In this document: positions 17,925-26,060 of the stretch, piece after piece
How the letters are laid out: each line of letters starts with the position of its first letter
Numbering within the stretch: position 1 is the first letter of the stretch
Assembly (NCBI RefSeq): GCF_029051725.1
Contig: NZ_JAACFU010000023.1
Location: 1-64,000 of the forward strand
Length of the DNA: 64,000 nt
From: Bradyrhizobium sp. CSS354
GTDB lineage: Bacteria > Pseudomonadota > Alphaproteobacteria > Rhizobiales > Xanthobacteraceae
Direction: 5' to 3'
Program-made: the position numbers and the translations under genes
The notes under the pieces: model-generated
Database searches by the model: none
The model's input: the letters and a program-made list of their open reading frames with translations, nothing else
What the model was told of the DNA's origin: nothing

Positions 17925-18027
17925 TGTCATTCCCCGCGAAGGCGGGGAATCCAGTATTCCAGAGACAGCAAACGCATGCGGACAAGCCGCGGCGTACTGG
18001 ATCGCCCGGTCAAGCCGGGCGATGACA
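17925..18027. repeat. palindromic intergenic repeat, GTCATTCCCCGCGAAGGCGG type
   Basis: This composite element has a local hairpin at each end: TCCCCGCGAAGGCGGGGA on the left and GCCCGGTCAAGCCGGGC on the right. Between them are the inverted partners CCAGTATTCC and a weaker GTACTGGAT, and the element is framed by GTCAT and ATGAC. Related copies are at 36680-36779 and 56917-57030. It fills much of the 321-base gap between the aminopeptidase and the MFS gene; nothing else is evident there. Confidence 0.8.
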
Positions 18028-18179
18028 CCAACTTTCTGGCACGAACATCGCGCCCAATCGGTCGCCCCGTGCCTCATCACAACCGTCCCGGAATCCGTAT
18101 AGCCGCATTCCGAAACGCCGATATGCGTCATGTGCCAGCACGCTAGAGTCCGATTCGAATTTCTACCAGACGGACACGC

Positions 18180-19454
18180 ATGCACGGCATGATGAGCAAA
18201 CCGCCGGAAACGGCGAAGAACCTCGCGACCTCGCGCGTGGTGTTGCTGCTGCTCGTCGTCATGACCGGGATCGCGCCGATCTCGCTTTACATGCTGGTTC
18301 CGGCGCTGCCGGTGCTGGCGACGACATTTGGCAGCGACATCTCGGTCGCGCAGATGACGGTGTCGCTGTACATGGTCGGCATCGCGCTGTCGCAACTCAT
18401 CATGGGCCCGCTGTCGGACCGTTTCGGGCGACGCCCGGTGCTGCTCGGAGGACTGGCGCTGATGGTCGTCGCCAGCGTCGCCTGCATCTTCGCGGAAACG
18501 CTGCCGCAGCTGATCGCCGCGCGCTTCTTCCAGGCGCTGGGCGGCGCCGCCGGCATGGTGGTGAGCCGCGCCATCATCCGCGACATCTACGAGCGCGACC
18601 GCGTCGCCTCGATGATCAGCCTCGTCGTCGCGGCGCTGATGATCGGGCAGATGGTCTCCCCGCTCACCGGCGGCCTGATCGAAACCGCATTCGGCTGGCG
18701 CGCGATCTTCTACGCCATCACCGTCGCCGCGATCATCGTCGCCGTCGGCATCGCGATCGCGCTGCCCGAGACCCGCCGAGATCGCGCCGCCGGCAGCGGC
18801 TTTCGCGGCGACGTCGGCATCCTGATCCGCAACCGCGCCTTCGTCGGCTACGTGATGTGCCAGGTGCTGGCCTCGCAGATCATCTTCACCTTCGCAGGCG
18901 GCGGCCCCTATATCGTGGTGACGCAGATGGGCAGGACCAGCGCCGAATACGGCGCGTGGTTCGCGACGACGGGTTTTGCGTATCTCGTCGGCAATCTGCT
19001 CTGCGTGCGCTTCGCGCCGCGGCACTCGCTGGAGAAGTTGATCTGGTTCGGCCTCGCGCTGCAGCTTTGCGGCAGCCTGTTGAACCTGCTCTGGAGCTTC
19101 GCCGGCTGGAACGAGGCGCCCGCCTGGCTGTTCGGCACGCAGATGATCGTGATGGTCGGCAATGCCTTCGTAATGGCGAACTCGGCCGCCGGCGCGATCA
19201 GCATCCGTCCCGAGGCCGCCGGCACGGCGTCAGGTGCGATGGGATTCCTCCAGCAGGGCATCGGCGCGCTGATGTCGCAATTCGGCGCCTATCTCGGCGG
19301 CCATTCCGCCACCACGCTGCCGCTCACCGCCGCGGTGCTGGCGATCTCGCTGCTCTGCGCCTGCACCATGATCTTCGTCGTCCCCCGCCGCGAGGTCATG
19401 GTGAGCGAGACGCTGATCGAGCAGGCGGAAGAGGAAGAGAACGGGATGATGTAA
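18180..19454 (+). CDS. MFS multidrug exporter, Bcr/CflA type
   Basis: A 424-residue, 12-helix major facilitator of the DHA1 (Bcr/CflA) subfamily, which exports drugs by proton antiport. The loop 2-3 motif GPLSDRFGRRPVLLGG (motif A) and the helix 5 antiporter motif, around ALMIGQMVSPLTGG, are visible. The start MHGMMSKPP allows three in-frame ATGs (18180, 18189, 18192); the first is used, preceded by a weak GACGGA site. It is convergent with ligA across a palindromic repeat. Its substrate cannot be assigned. Confidence 0.9.
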   Translation: MHGMMSKPPETAKNLATSRVVLLLLVVMTGIAPISLYMLVPALPVLATTFGSDISVAQMTVSLYMVGIALSQLIMGPLSDRFGRRPVLLGGLALMVVASVACIFAETLPQLIAARFFQALGGAAGMVVSRAIIRDIYERDRVASMISLVVAALMIGQMVSPLTGGLIETAFGWRAIFYAITVAAIIVAVGIAIALPETRRDRAAGSGFRGDVGILIRNRAFVGYVMCQVLASQIIFTFAGGGPYIVVTQMGRTSAEYGAWFATTGFAYLVGNLLCVRFAPRHSLEKLIWFGLALQLCGSLLNLLWSFAGWNEAPAWLFGTQMIVMVGNAFVMANSAAGAISIRPEAAGTASGAMGFLQQGIGALMSQFGAYLGGHSATTLPLTAAVLAISLLCACTMIFVVPRREVMVSETLIEQAEEEENGMM

Positions 19455-19472
19455 GGGGGCGCGCCGTCGCCC

Positions 19473-19553
19473 CGTCATTGCGAGCGAAGCGAAGCAATCC
19501 AGACTGCGACCCGCGGAAAGATTCTGGATTGCTTCGCTTCGCTCGCAATGACG
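19473..19553. repeat. palindromic intergenic repeat, CGTCATTGCGAGCGAAGCGA type
   Basis: The left arm CGTCATTGCGAGCGAAGCGA with following AGCAATCCAGA pairs with the right arm beginning TCTGGATTGCTTCGC and ending GCAATGACG, giving a stem of over 30 bases around a short loop. A nearly identical copy is at 35341-35420. It lies between convergent genes, so it may terminate both transcripts. Confidence 0.88.
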
Positions 19554-19564
19554 AAAAGAACCTC

Positions 19565-21718
19565 TCACTCCCCGATCAGCGCCAGCCACTCGTCCTCGGT
19601 CAGCACCTTGACGCCATGCTTGTTGGCTTCCGCGAGCTTCGAACCCGCGCCGGGACCGGCGACGACGAGATCGGTTTTCTTGGACACCGATCCGGACACT
19701 TTTGCGCCTAGCCGCTCAGCGGTGGCTTTGGCCTCATCGCGCGTCATCTTCTCCAGCGAGCCCGTGAACACCACGGTCTTGCCGGCGACGGCGGAATTGC
19801 TCTTCGGCTTCTCGGCGTCGATGATCTCGACCTCCTTGGTCAGCCGCTCGACGATGCCGCGATTGTGGGTCTCGCCGAAATAATCGGCGATGCTCTTGAT
19901 CACGGTCTCGCCGATCTGGTCGAGCGCATCCATCTCGGCTATCGCCTCCTCGTCGCCCTTGGCGACCTTGAGGCTGGCGTCGTGAAAGGCGTCCCAGGAG
20001 CCATAGCCGCGTGCCAGTGCCAGCCCCGTGGTCTCGCCGATATGACGCATGCCGAGCGCGTAGATAAAGCGCTCCAGTGCAATCTTCCGGCGGCTCTCGA
20101 TCGCGCTGAACAAATTGCGCACCGACGTTGCGCCGTAACCCTCGATGTCCTCAAGCTTGAGTTTCGAATTGCGCTTTTCCAGGGTGAAGATGTCGGCTGG
20201 CTCCTTCACAAAACCCTCGTCGAAGAAATACTGGAGCTGCTTCTCGCCAAGACCGTCGATGTCGAAGGCGCGCCGCGACACGAACAGCTTCAGATGCTCG
20301 ATCTTCTGATAGGGGCAGGCGAACTCGCCGGTGCAGCGGGCGCGTGAGCCCTCTTCGCCTGCCGCCGTCTCCTCGCGCGTGACATCAGTGTGCAACGGGC
20401 ACGGGCACTTCTTCGGAAACTGGAATTCCCTGGCAGCCTTCGGCCGCTTGTCGAGGACGACGTCGACCACCTGCGGGATGACGTCGCCGGCGCGCTGGAT
20501 CACGACGGTGTCGCCGATCCTGATGTCGCGGCCCTCGCGCAGCACCTCGCCCTTGTTGCCGATGCCCTTGATGTAGTCCTCGTTGTGCAGCGTGACGTTC
20601 TGCACGATCACGCCGCCGACGCCGACCGGCTCGAGCTTGCCCACCGGCGTGAACGAGCCGGTGCGGCCGACCTGGATCTCGATGTCGCGCAACACCGTCA
20701 TGGCGCGTTCGGCGGGGAATTTGTGGGCGATGCCCCAGCGCGGCGTGCGCGAGACGAAGCCGAGCCGTTCTTGCCAGTCGATGCGGTCGACCTTGTAGAC
20801 GACGCCGTCGATGTCGTAGTCGAGCTTTGCGCGCTGCTCCTCGATCGAGTGATGGAAGGCGAGCAGCTCCTCGACGGAGTGACAGAGTTTGGTCAGTGGA
20901 TTGGTCTTGAAGCCGCAGCGCTCGAACCAGCCGATCATGCCGCTCTGCGTACCCTCGGGCATCGCGCTCATCTCGCCCCAGGCATAGGCGAAGAAGCCGA
21001 GGGGGCGCGAGGCGGTGATGGTCGGATCCTTCTGCCGGAGCGAGCCCGCGGCCGAATTGCGCGGATTGGCGAAGATGGTGCCGCCTTCCGCCTTCTGCCG
21101 CTCGTTGAGGGCCAAGAACGCCTTCTTGGTCATGTAGACCTCGCCGCGCACCTCGCAGATATCGGGGACGTTGCGGCCCTTCAGCTTCTGCGGCACGTCT
21201 TCGAGGGTGCGGATGTTGGCGGTGACGTCCTCGCCGACCGCGCCGTCGCCGCGAGTCGCGGCGGTGACGAGCTCACCGCCCTCATAGCGCAGCGACATCG
21301 AGAGGCCGTCGATCTTCGGCTCGGCGGAGAAATCGATTCTGTCGTCGTCGAGCTTCAGGAAGCGCACGATGCGGCCGGCGAAGTCGCGCAGATCCTCTTC
21401 CGCAAAGGCGTTGTCGAGCGACAGCATGGGGACCGAATGCCGCACCTTCTTGAAGCGGCCCGATGGCGCAGCGCCGACCTTCTGCGACGGCGAGTCCGCG
21501 CTGACGAATTCCGGAAAGCGCTTCTCGATCGCGTTAAAGCGCTGGCGCAGCGCGTCATACTCGGCATCCGTGACGGTGGGCGCGTCCTCCTGATAGTAGC
21601 GTTCGTTATGCCCCTCGATTTCGAGCGCAAGCCGCATGTGCTCGAGCTTGGCCTGCGCCTTGGTGAGGTCGACGACGTCGCGAAGCGGTGTTGCTTTGGA
21701 TTTTACTGCTCTGGCCAT
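19565..21718 (-). CDS. ligA: NAD-dependent DNA ligase
   Basis: This essential ligase seals nicks in Okazaki fragments and repair patches using NAD+. The 717-residue protein has all domains in order: Ia (YYQEDAPTVTDAEYD), the adenylation domain with Lys135 in EPKIDG, the OB fold, a zinc-finger region with four Cys in CPCP and CTGEFAC, the helix-hairpin-helix region (FDIDGLGEKQ and following) and a C-terminal BRCT domain (VAGKTVVFTGSL onward). The first Cys pair is C-x-C rather than the common C-x-x-C. The start MARAVKSKAT at 21718 is used. It follows recN on the same strand but is separated from it by a palindromic repeat. Confidence 0.96.
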   Translation of the reverse strand: MARAVKSKATPLRDVVDLTKAQAKLEHMRLALEIEGHNERYYQEDAPTVTDAEYDALRQRFNAIEKRFPEFVSADSPSQKVGAAPSGRFKKVRHSVPMLSLDNAFAEEDLRDFAGRIVRFLKLDDDRIDFSAEPKIDGLSMSLRYEGGELVTAATRGDGAVGEDVTANIRTLEDVPQKLKGRNVPDICEVRGEVYMTKKAFLALNERQKAEGGTIFANPRNSAAGSLRQKDPTITASRPLGFFAYAWGEMSAMPEGTQSGMIGWFERCGFKTNPLTKLCHSVEELLAFHHSIEEQRAKLDYDIDGVVYKVDRIDWQERLGFVSRTPRWGIAHKFPAERAMTVLRDIEIQVGRTGSFTPVGKLEPVGVGGVIVQNVTLHNEDYIKGIGNKGEVLREGRDIRIGDTVVIQRAGDVIPQVVDVVLDKRPKAAREFQFPKKCPCPLHTDVTREETAAGEEGSRARCTGEFACPYQKIEHLKLFVSRRAFDIDGLGEKQLQYFFDEGFVKEPADIFTLEKRNSKLKLEDIEGYGATSVRNLFSAIESRRKIALERFIYALGMRHIGETTGLALARGYGSWDAFHDASLKVAKGDEEAIAEMDALDQIGETVIKSIADYFGETHNRGIVERLTKEVEIIDAEKPKSNSAVAGKTVVFTGSLEKMTRDEAKATAERLGAKVSGSVSKKTDLVVAGPGAGSKLAEANKHGVKVLTEDEWLALIGE

Positions 21719-21765
21719 GGTGCTTGAATACGACGGAGCGGACGGGAGGGTAAAGGCAGGTTGAA

Positions 21766-21865
21766 GTCTCGCGCCCCGGACGCAGCGCAGCGCTTCTTTA
21801 GCGGTGCGCTGCAGAGCCGGGGCGAGATTCTGGGTCCCGGCTCGCGCTACGCGCGTCCGGGACAC
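21766..21865. repeat. palindromic intergenic repeat, GTCTCGCGCCCCGGACGC type
   Basis: Arm GTCTCGCGCCCCGGACGC at the left is matched by GCGTCCGGGACAC at the right, with the internal pair GCAGCGC / GCGCTGC and GGGTCCCGGCTCGCGC. It separates recN from ligA on the same strand. Its sequence differs from the other repeats, though the framing and size are the same. Confidence 0.75.
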
Positions 21866-21869
21866 GAAA

Positions 21870-23543
21870 TCAAGCCGTCGCCGCCTTGAGCAGCCGGTCC
21901 GCGGCAGCCCTTGCTTCGGCGGTGATCTCGGCGCCGGCGAGCATCCGCGCGATCTCCTCGCGGCGGTGGTCGGCGGCGAGCGCATTGACGCGGGTGGCGA
22001 CGCGCTTGCCCTTGTCCAGGGCGTCCTTGGAGATCAGCAGATGCTGGTCGGCACGGGCGGCGACCTGCGGCGCGTGGGTGACGGCCATCACCTGGACCTT
22101 GCCGGCGAGGCGCGCCAGCCGTCCGCCGATCGCGTCCGCGACCGCGCCGCCGACGCCGGTGTCGATCTCGTCGAACACCAAAGTCGGCGCCGAGCCGCGG
22201 TCGGACAGCACGACCTTCAGCGCCAGCAGGAAACGCGACAGCTCGCCGCCGGAGGCGACCTTCATCATCGGCCCTGGCTTGGTGCCCGGATTGGTCTGCA
22301 CCCAGAACTCGACGCGGTCGAACCCTTGCGGACCCGGCGTGGCCTCGTCGGTCTGGACCTGGGTCATGAACTTGGCGCGTTCGAGCTTGAGCGGCGCGAG
22401 CTCGGCGTTGACCGCCTTGTTGAGCTTCTCCGCCGATTTCTGCCGCGTCATCGACAGCTTCTTGGCGGCCGCGGCATAGCGCGCATCGGCCTCGATCGCG
22501 GCCTGCTCCAGCTTCTTCAGCCGTGAGGCGCCGGCATCGATCAGGACGACATCGGCGGCGTATCTGGCAGCAACCGCGGCGAGCCCATCGACCGGTGTCG
22601 AATATTTGCGCGAGGCGGCGCGCAACGCGAACAGTCGCTCCTCGATGCGTTCGAGCTCTGAGGGGTCGAAATCGGTCGCGGCAAGCGCCGCCTGGAGATG
22701 CTGGTCGGCCTCCTCCAGCGCGTTGATCGCGATGTCGATCGCCCTCACCGCGGGCTCGACCAGCGCCGGCGCGTTGACGCCGCGGCGCTCCAGCCGGCGC
22801 ACGGCGGCCGACAGCGAGGCGACCGGCGAATGGTGGCCGCCGACCGCCTCCTGCGCCTCGCGCAGGTCGGAGGCGATCTTCTCGCCCTGCATCATCGTGG
22901 TCCGACGGGACGCCAGCGAGGTCTCCTCGCCGTCCTTGGGCGCGAGCTGCTTCAATTCGTCGGAGGCGTGACGAAGGTAATCGGCTTCGCGCGCGGCGCG
23001 CTCCATGCCGGCGCGATGCTCGTCCAGCGCTGTGTTGGCGGTGCGGCGGGCGTCCCAGAGCGCTTCGACCGCCGAGACGTCCTTTTCGAGGCCGGCGAAG
23101 GCGTCGAGCAGGCGGCGGTGGGTGGCGGCATCGACCAGCGCGCGCTCGTCGTGCTGGCCGTGGATCTCGACCAGGGCAGCACCGACCGCCTTCAGCGTCT
23201 GCACGCTGATCGCCTGGTCGTTGATGAAGGCGCGGGTGCGGCCGTCGGCGAGTTGGACCCGGCGGAGAATCATCTCGCCGGTATCCTCCAGCCCGTTCTC
23301 CGCGAGGATTTTGGCCGCGGGATGGTTTTTTGGGATATCGAATACGGCAGTGACCTGCCCCTGCTCCGCGCCATGGCGCACGAGGCCGGCATCGCCGCGG
23401 CCGCCGAGCGCCAGTGCAAAGGCATCGAGCAGGATGGATTTGCCCGCACCGGTCTCGCCGGTCAAAACCGCGAGGCCGGTTGCGAATTCGATATCGAGCC
23501 GTTCGATCAGGACGATGTCACGGATCGACAGACGCGCCAGCAT
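21870..23543 (-). CDS. recN: DNA repair protein RecN
   Basis: This SMC-like ATPase acts in double-strand break repair. The 557-residue protein has Walker A GETGAGKS at 29-36, a long coiled-coil middle (about 150-370, rich in Ala, Arg and Glu), the signature SGGELSRF and Walker B LVFDEIDTGVGG. The length is standard for RecN. The start MLARLSIRDI gives the expected first beta strand. It lies 13 bases downstream of bamD and is probably cotranscribed with it; the bamD-recN-ligA order after lpxC is conserved in related alphaproteobacteria. No obvious LexA-type (GTTC-N7-GTTC) box was seen upstream. Confidence 0.96.
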   Translation of the reverse strand: MLARLSIRDIVLIERLDIEFATGLAVLTGETGAGKSILLDAFALALGGRGDAGLVRHGAEQGQVTAVFDIPKNHPAAKILAENGLEDTGEMILRRVQLADGRTRAFINDQAISVQTLKAVGAALVEIHGQHDERALVDAATHRRLLDAFAGLEKDVSAVEALWDARRTANTALDEHRAGMERAAREADYLRHASDELKQLAPKDGEETSLASRRTTMMQGEKIASDLREAQEAVGGHHSPVASLSAAVRRLERRGVNAPALVEPAVRAIDIAINALEEADQHLQAALAATDFDPSELERIEERLFALRAASRKYSTPVDGLAAVAARYAADVVLIDAGASRLKKLEQAAIEADARYAAAAKKLSMTRQKSAEKLNKAVNAELAPLKLERAKFMTQVQTDEATPGPQGFDRVEFWVQTNPGTKPGPMMKVASGGELSRFLLALKVVLSDRGSAPTLVFDEIDTGVGGAVADAIGGRLARLAGKVQVMAVTHAPQVAARADQHLLISKDALDKGKRVATRVNALAADHRREEIARMLAGAEITAEARAAADRLLKAATA

Positions 23544-23556
23544 GGAACTCTATTTC

Positions 23557-24462
23557 CTAGCCGAGACCCATTTTCTTGAAGGTCTTGCTAATCCAGGACC
23601 CCTGATTCTCGCTCGGTTCGAGACCGCCTGATTTTACAAGATTATAGGCGTCCTTATACCAGCGACTGTCAGGAAAATTGTGCCCGAGCACGGCGGCGGC
23701 CGTCTGGGCCTCGCCGACGATGCCGATCGCCATATAGGCCTCGGTCAGGCGGTACAGCGCCTCCTCGACATGGCGGGTGGTCTGATACTGCGTCACCACG
23801 GCCTTGTAGCGGTTGATCGCCGCCGTGTAGTCGCGCTTCTGCGCGTAGTAGCGGCCGACGTTCATTTCCTTGCCGGCGAGCTGGTCGCGCGCACCTTCGA
23901 TCTTGGCCTTGGCCGAGGTCGCATATTCGGACGTCGGATATTTGCGCACCACCTCTTCCAGCGAGGCGATCGCCTTCTCGGTGCGGGTCTGGTCGCGGCT
24001 GATGTCCGGAATCTGGTCGTAATGCGAGGCGGCAATCAGATATTGCGCATAGGCCGCATCCGGGCTGCCGGGATGCAGCGTGACGTAGCGGGTGGCCGCG
24101 CCGATGCAATTGTCATAATCGCCGCCCTGGTAGGAAGCGTAGGCCGACATCAGCAATGATTTGCGGGCCCAGTCGGAATAAGGATGCTGGCGGTCGACCT
24201 CTTCGAACTTCTTGTTCGCCGCCTTCATATCCTTCTTCTCGTTCATGAGGTACAGGCCCTCATTGTAGATCTTGTCGGCGGGCTCCTCGACGAAGGTGTC
24301 GTCCTTGGCCGTGAACTTGTCCCAAAGCGCCCCGGTGCCGCAGCCGGCCAGCGGCAGCGCGAGCACGAAGAGGGCGACAACCTGAAGCAGCCCACGAGCT
24401 CGAGACGAGACCTCTCGAGACGGGACCTGAAGATATCCGCGCGTCATACGCTGTGCCGACAT
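23557..24462 (-). CDS. bamD: outer membrane assembly lipoprotein BamD
   Basis: BamD is the essential lipoprotein of the BAM complex that folds beta-barrel proteins into the outer membrane. The 301-residue sequence has a signal peptide with lipobox LAGC (lipidated Cys41) and TPR-like repeats (NEGLYLMNEKKDMKAANKKF, VVRKYPTSEYA, RYYAQKRDYTAAINRYKAVV) that make the scaffold. The start MSAQRMTRGY at 24462 gives a long n-region of ~30 residues; the ATG five codons later is an alternative. It was formerly called ComL or YfiO. It is transcribed with recN, and 275 bases separate it from lpxC upstream. Confidence 0.95.
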   Translation of the reverse strand: MSAQRMTRGYLQVPSREVSSRARGLLQVVALFVLALPLAGCGTGALWDKFTAKDDTFVEEPADKIYNEGLYLMNEKKDMKAANKKFEEVDRQHPYSDWARKSLLMSAYASYQGGDYDNCIGAATRYVTLHPGSPDAAYAQYLIAASHYDQIPDISRDQTRTEKAIASLEEVVRKYPTSEYATSAKAKIEGARDQLAGKEMNVGRYYAQKRDYTAAINRYKAVVTQYQTTRHVEEALYRLTEAYMAIGIVGEAQTAAAVLGHNFPDSRWYKDAYNLVKSGGLEPSENQGSWISKTFKKMGLG

Positions 24463-24737
24463 GAGTATTGCCCTGACGCCCTGTGATGCGGTGTCCGCCA
24501 GCCCACGAACCCCGTCCTGGGCGCGAAATATAGCCGTGGTGCCTACCATGCAGCCACGCCGGTGTAACCGAAAACGATCTTCAACCAACCGGATAGGCAG
24601 GCATTCCGCCCGGATTAAGGCGAACGCGCCGCAATCCTAGCCGATCATCGTTACCAGGAGTTTCCCGGAGAAAACCGCCGCCAAACACCCATGGCAACGG
24701 GTCTCTTCAGGCTCGTCTCTCTTCGGGAAGTCTCGCT

Positions 24738-25700
24738 TCAGGAAACGTCCGGCCCGTAGACCGCGGCGATCCGGCCACCGACGATGCCACGACCGGTTTC
24801 GGCCACCGGACGCGTGGTGCGGCGGGCCGCCTCGCCCTCGACCACCCGCCAAGCGGTACGGTCGGCGAGCAGCGCGGTCAGGACGGCGTGGTTGAGCTTG
24901 TGGCCGCCACGTACCGAGCGGTAGGCGCCGAGCAGTGGCAGACCGGCCAGCGCGAGGTCGCCAATCACGTCCAGCACCTTGTGGCGGGCGCATTCGTCGG
25001 CGTAGCGCAGGCCTTCGGTGTTCAGCAGCCGCTCCTCGTCGAACACGACGGTGTTGTCGAACGAGGCGCCGAGCGCATAGCCGGCGCTCCAGAGCCGCGC
25101 GACATCGCACATCAGACCGAAAGTCCGGGCCCGGCCGACTTCGCGGCGGAAACGCTCCGGGTTGAGGTCGAAGGCGTAGCTCTGCTGGCCGATAACAGGA
25201 TTGGTGAAGTCGATCTCGACCTCGGCGCGGAACCCGTCGGCATAGGGCCTGATCTCACCGAAGGAGTCGCCGATCTTGACCGAGATCGGCTTCAAAACCT
25301 GGATGAAGCGGCGCTGTGCCGGCTGGGTCACGATGCCGGCCTGGTCGATCGCCGCAACGAAGGCTGCCGCGCTGCCGTCCATGATCGGCACTTCGGGCCC
25401 GTCGATCTCGATGATGGCGTTGTCGACGCCCATGCCCCGCAGCGCAGCAAGCACATGCTCGGCGGTGGAAACCAGCGGACCGTTGCGATCACCAAGGACG
25501 GTGGCGAAATCGGTCGCGATCACCTGCTCGGCGGTGGCCTGAACTTCGCGGTCGCTTCCCTCAAGCCCGGTACGGACGAAAACAAAGCCCGCGTCGACAG
25601 GCGCGGGTCCAAGCGTGAGCGTGACGGGAAGACCGGAATGAACGCCGACGCCTGCCACACTGGCTTGCGCACGAAGCGTTGTTTGCCGGCTAAATTTCAT
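24738..25700 (-). CDS. lpxC: UDP-3-O-acyl-N-acetylglucosamine deacetylase
   Basis: LpxC catalyses the committed step of lipid A synthesis. The 320-residue protein has the three zinc ligands His82 (STAEHVLAAL), His240 and Asp244 (DECARHKVLDVIGD) and the catalytic histidine near 267 in GHKLNH, so it should be active. The start MKFSRQTTLR at 25700 matches the family; an upstream GTG/ATG extension (MVVVGRFL) is less likely. The gene stands behind the ftsZ terminator with its own ~300-base upstream region, so it is probably transcribed independently of the division cluster. Confidence 0.96.
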   Translation of the reverse strand: MKFSRQTTLRAQASVAGVGVHSGLPVTLTLGPAPVDAGFVFVRTGLEGSDREVQATAEQVIATDFATVLGDRNGPLVSTAEHVLAALRGMGVDNAIIEIDGPEVPIMDGSAAAFVAAIDQAGIVTQPAQRRFIQVLKPISVKIGDSFGEIRPYADGFRAEVEIDFTNPVIGQQSYAFDLNPERFRREVGRARTFGLMCDVARLWSAGYALGASFDNTVVFDEERLLNTEGLRYADECARHKVLDVIGDLALAGLPLLGAYRSVRGGHKLNHAVLTALLADRTAWRVVEGEAARRTTRPVAETGRGIVGGRIAAVYGPDVS

Positions 25701-26004
25701 CAGGAACCGCCCCACTACGACCATCGCGACTTATACTGAACCCGACTGAGCGGCCTAGACCGCTCGTTCCGAATCCGTATCCCCAAGTCACGGCAAACCA
25801 TAGTCACTGCCTCAAACAGCGCCAACTCACGCTTTTTTACCGATTGTTACCCCAAACCCGCCGTATTCGCGCCAAGGCTTAACCAAATTGGACCGGAGTT
25901 CGGAGCCGTTTTCGGCAGTTTTACTGAACCATCGAATACGTAATTAATGATTTAAAATCAGTTGCTTGGTCACGCAATCCGGATATGCCCGGGGCAAAAG
26001 AAAA
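25701..26004. other. lpxC upstream region
   Basis: This stretch is AT-richer than its surroundings, with TTTAAAATC and AATTAATG near 25940-25965. It must carry the lpxC promoter, but I cannot point to a clear -35/-10 pair. No small gene is supported. Confidence 0.4.
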
Positions 26005-26037
26005 GGTCCCGGCAAGCTTCCCGCCGGGACCTTTTTT
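26005..26037 (-). terminator. intrinsic terminator after ftsZ
   Basis: A perfect 9-bp stem pairs GGTCCCGGC (26005-26013) with GCCGGGACC (26023-26031) across a 9-base loop. It is flanked on one side by TTTTTT (26032-26037) and on the other by AAAAGAAAA, so it should work in both directions. On the minus strand it lies 24 bases after the ftsZ stop and closes the division cluster. Confidence 0.88.
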
Positions 26038-26060
26038 CGTCTGCCTTATTGTAACAATCC

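Noticed and set aside
17898..18146. Plus-strand frame of 82 codons after the aminopeptidase gene
   Set aside because: Most of it is the palindromic repeat read through (VLDRPVKPGDD-like peptide), with no ribosome binding site.
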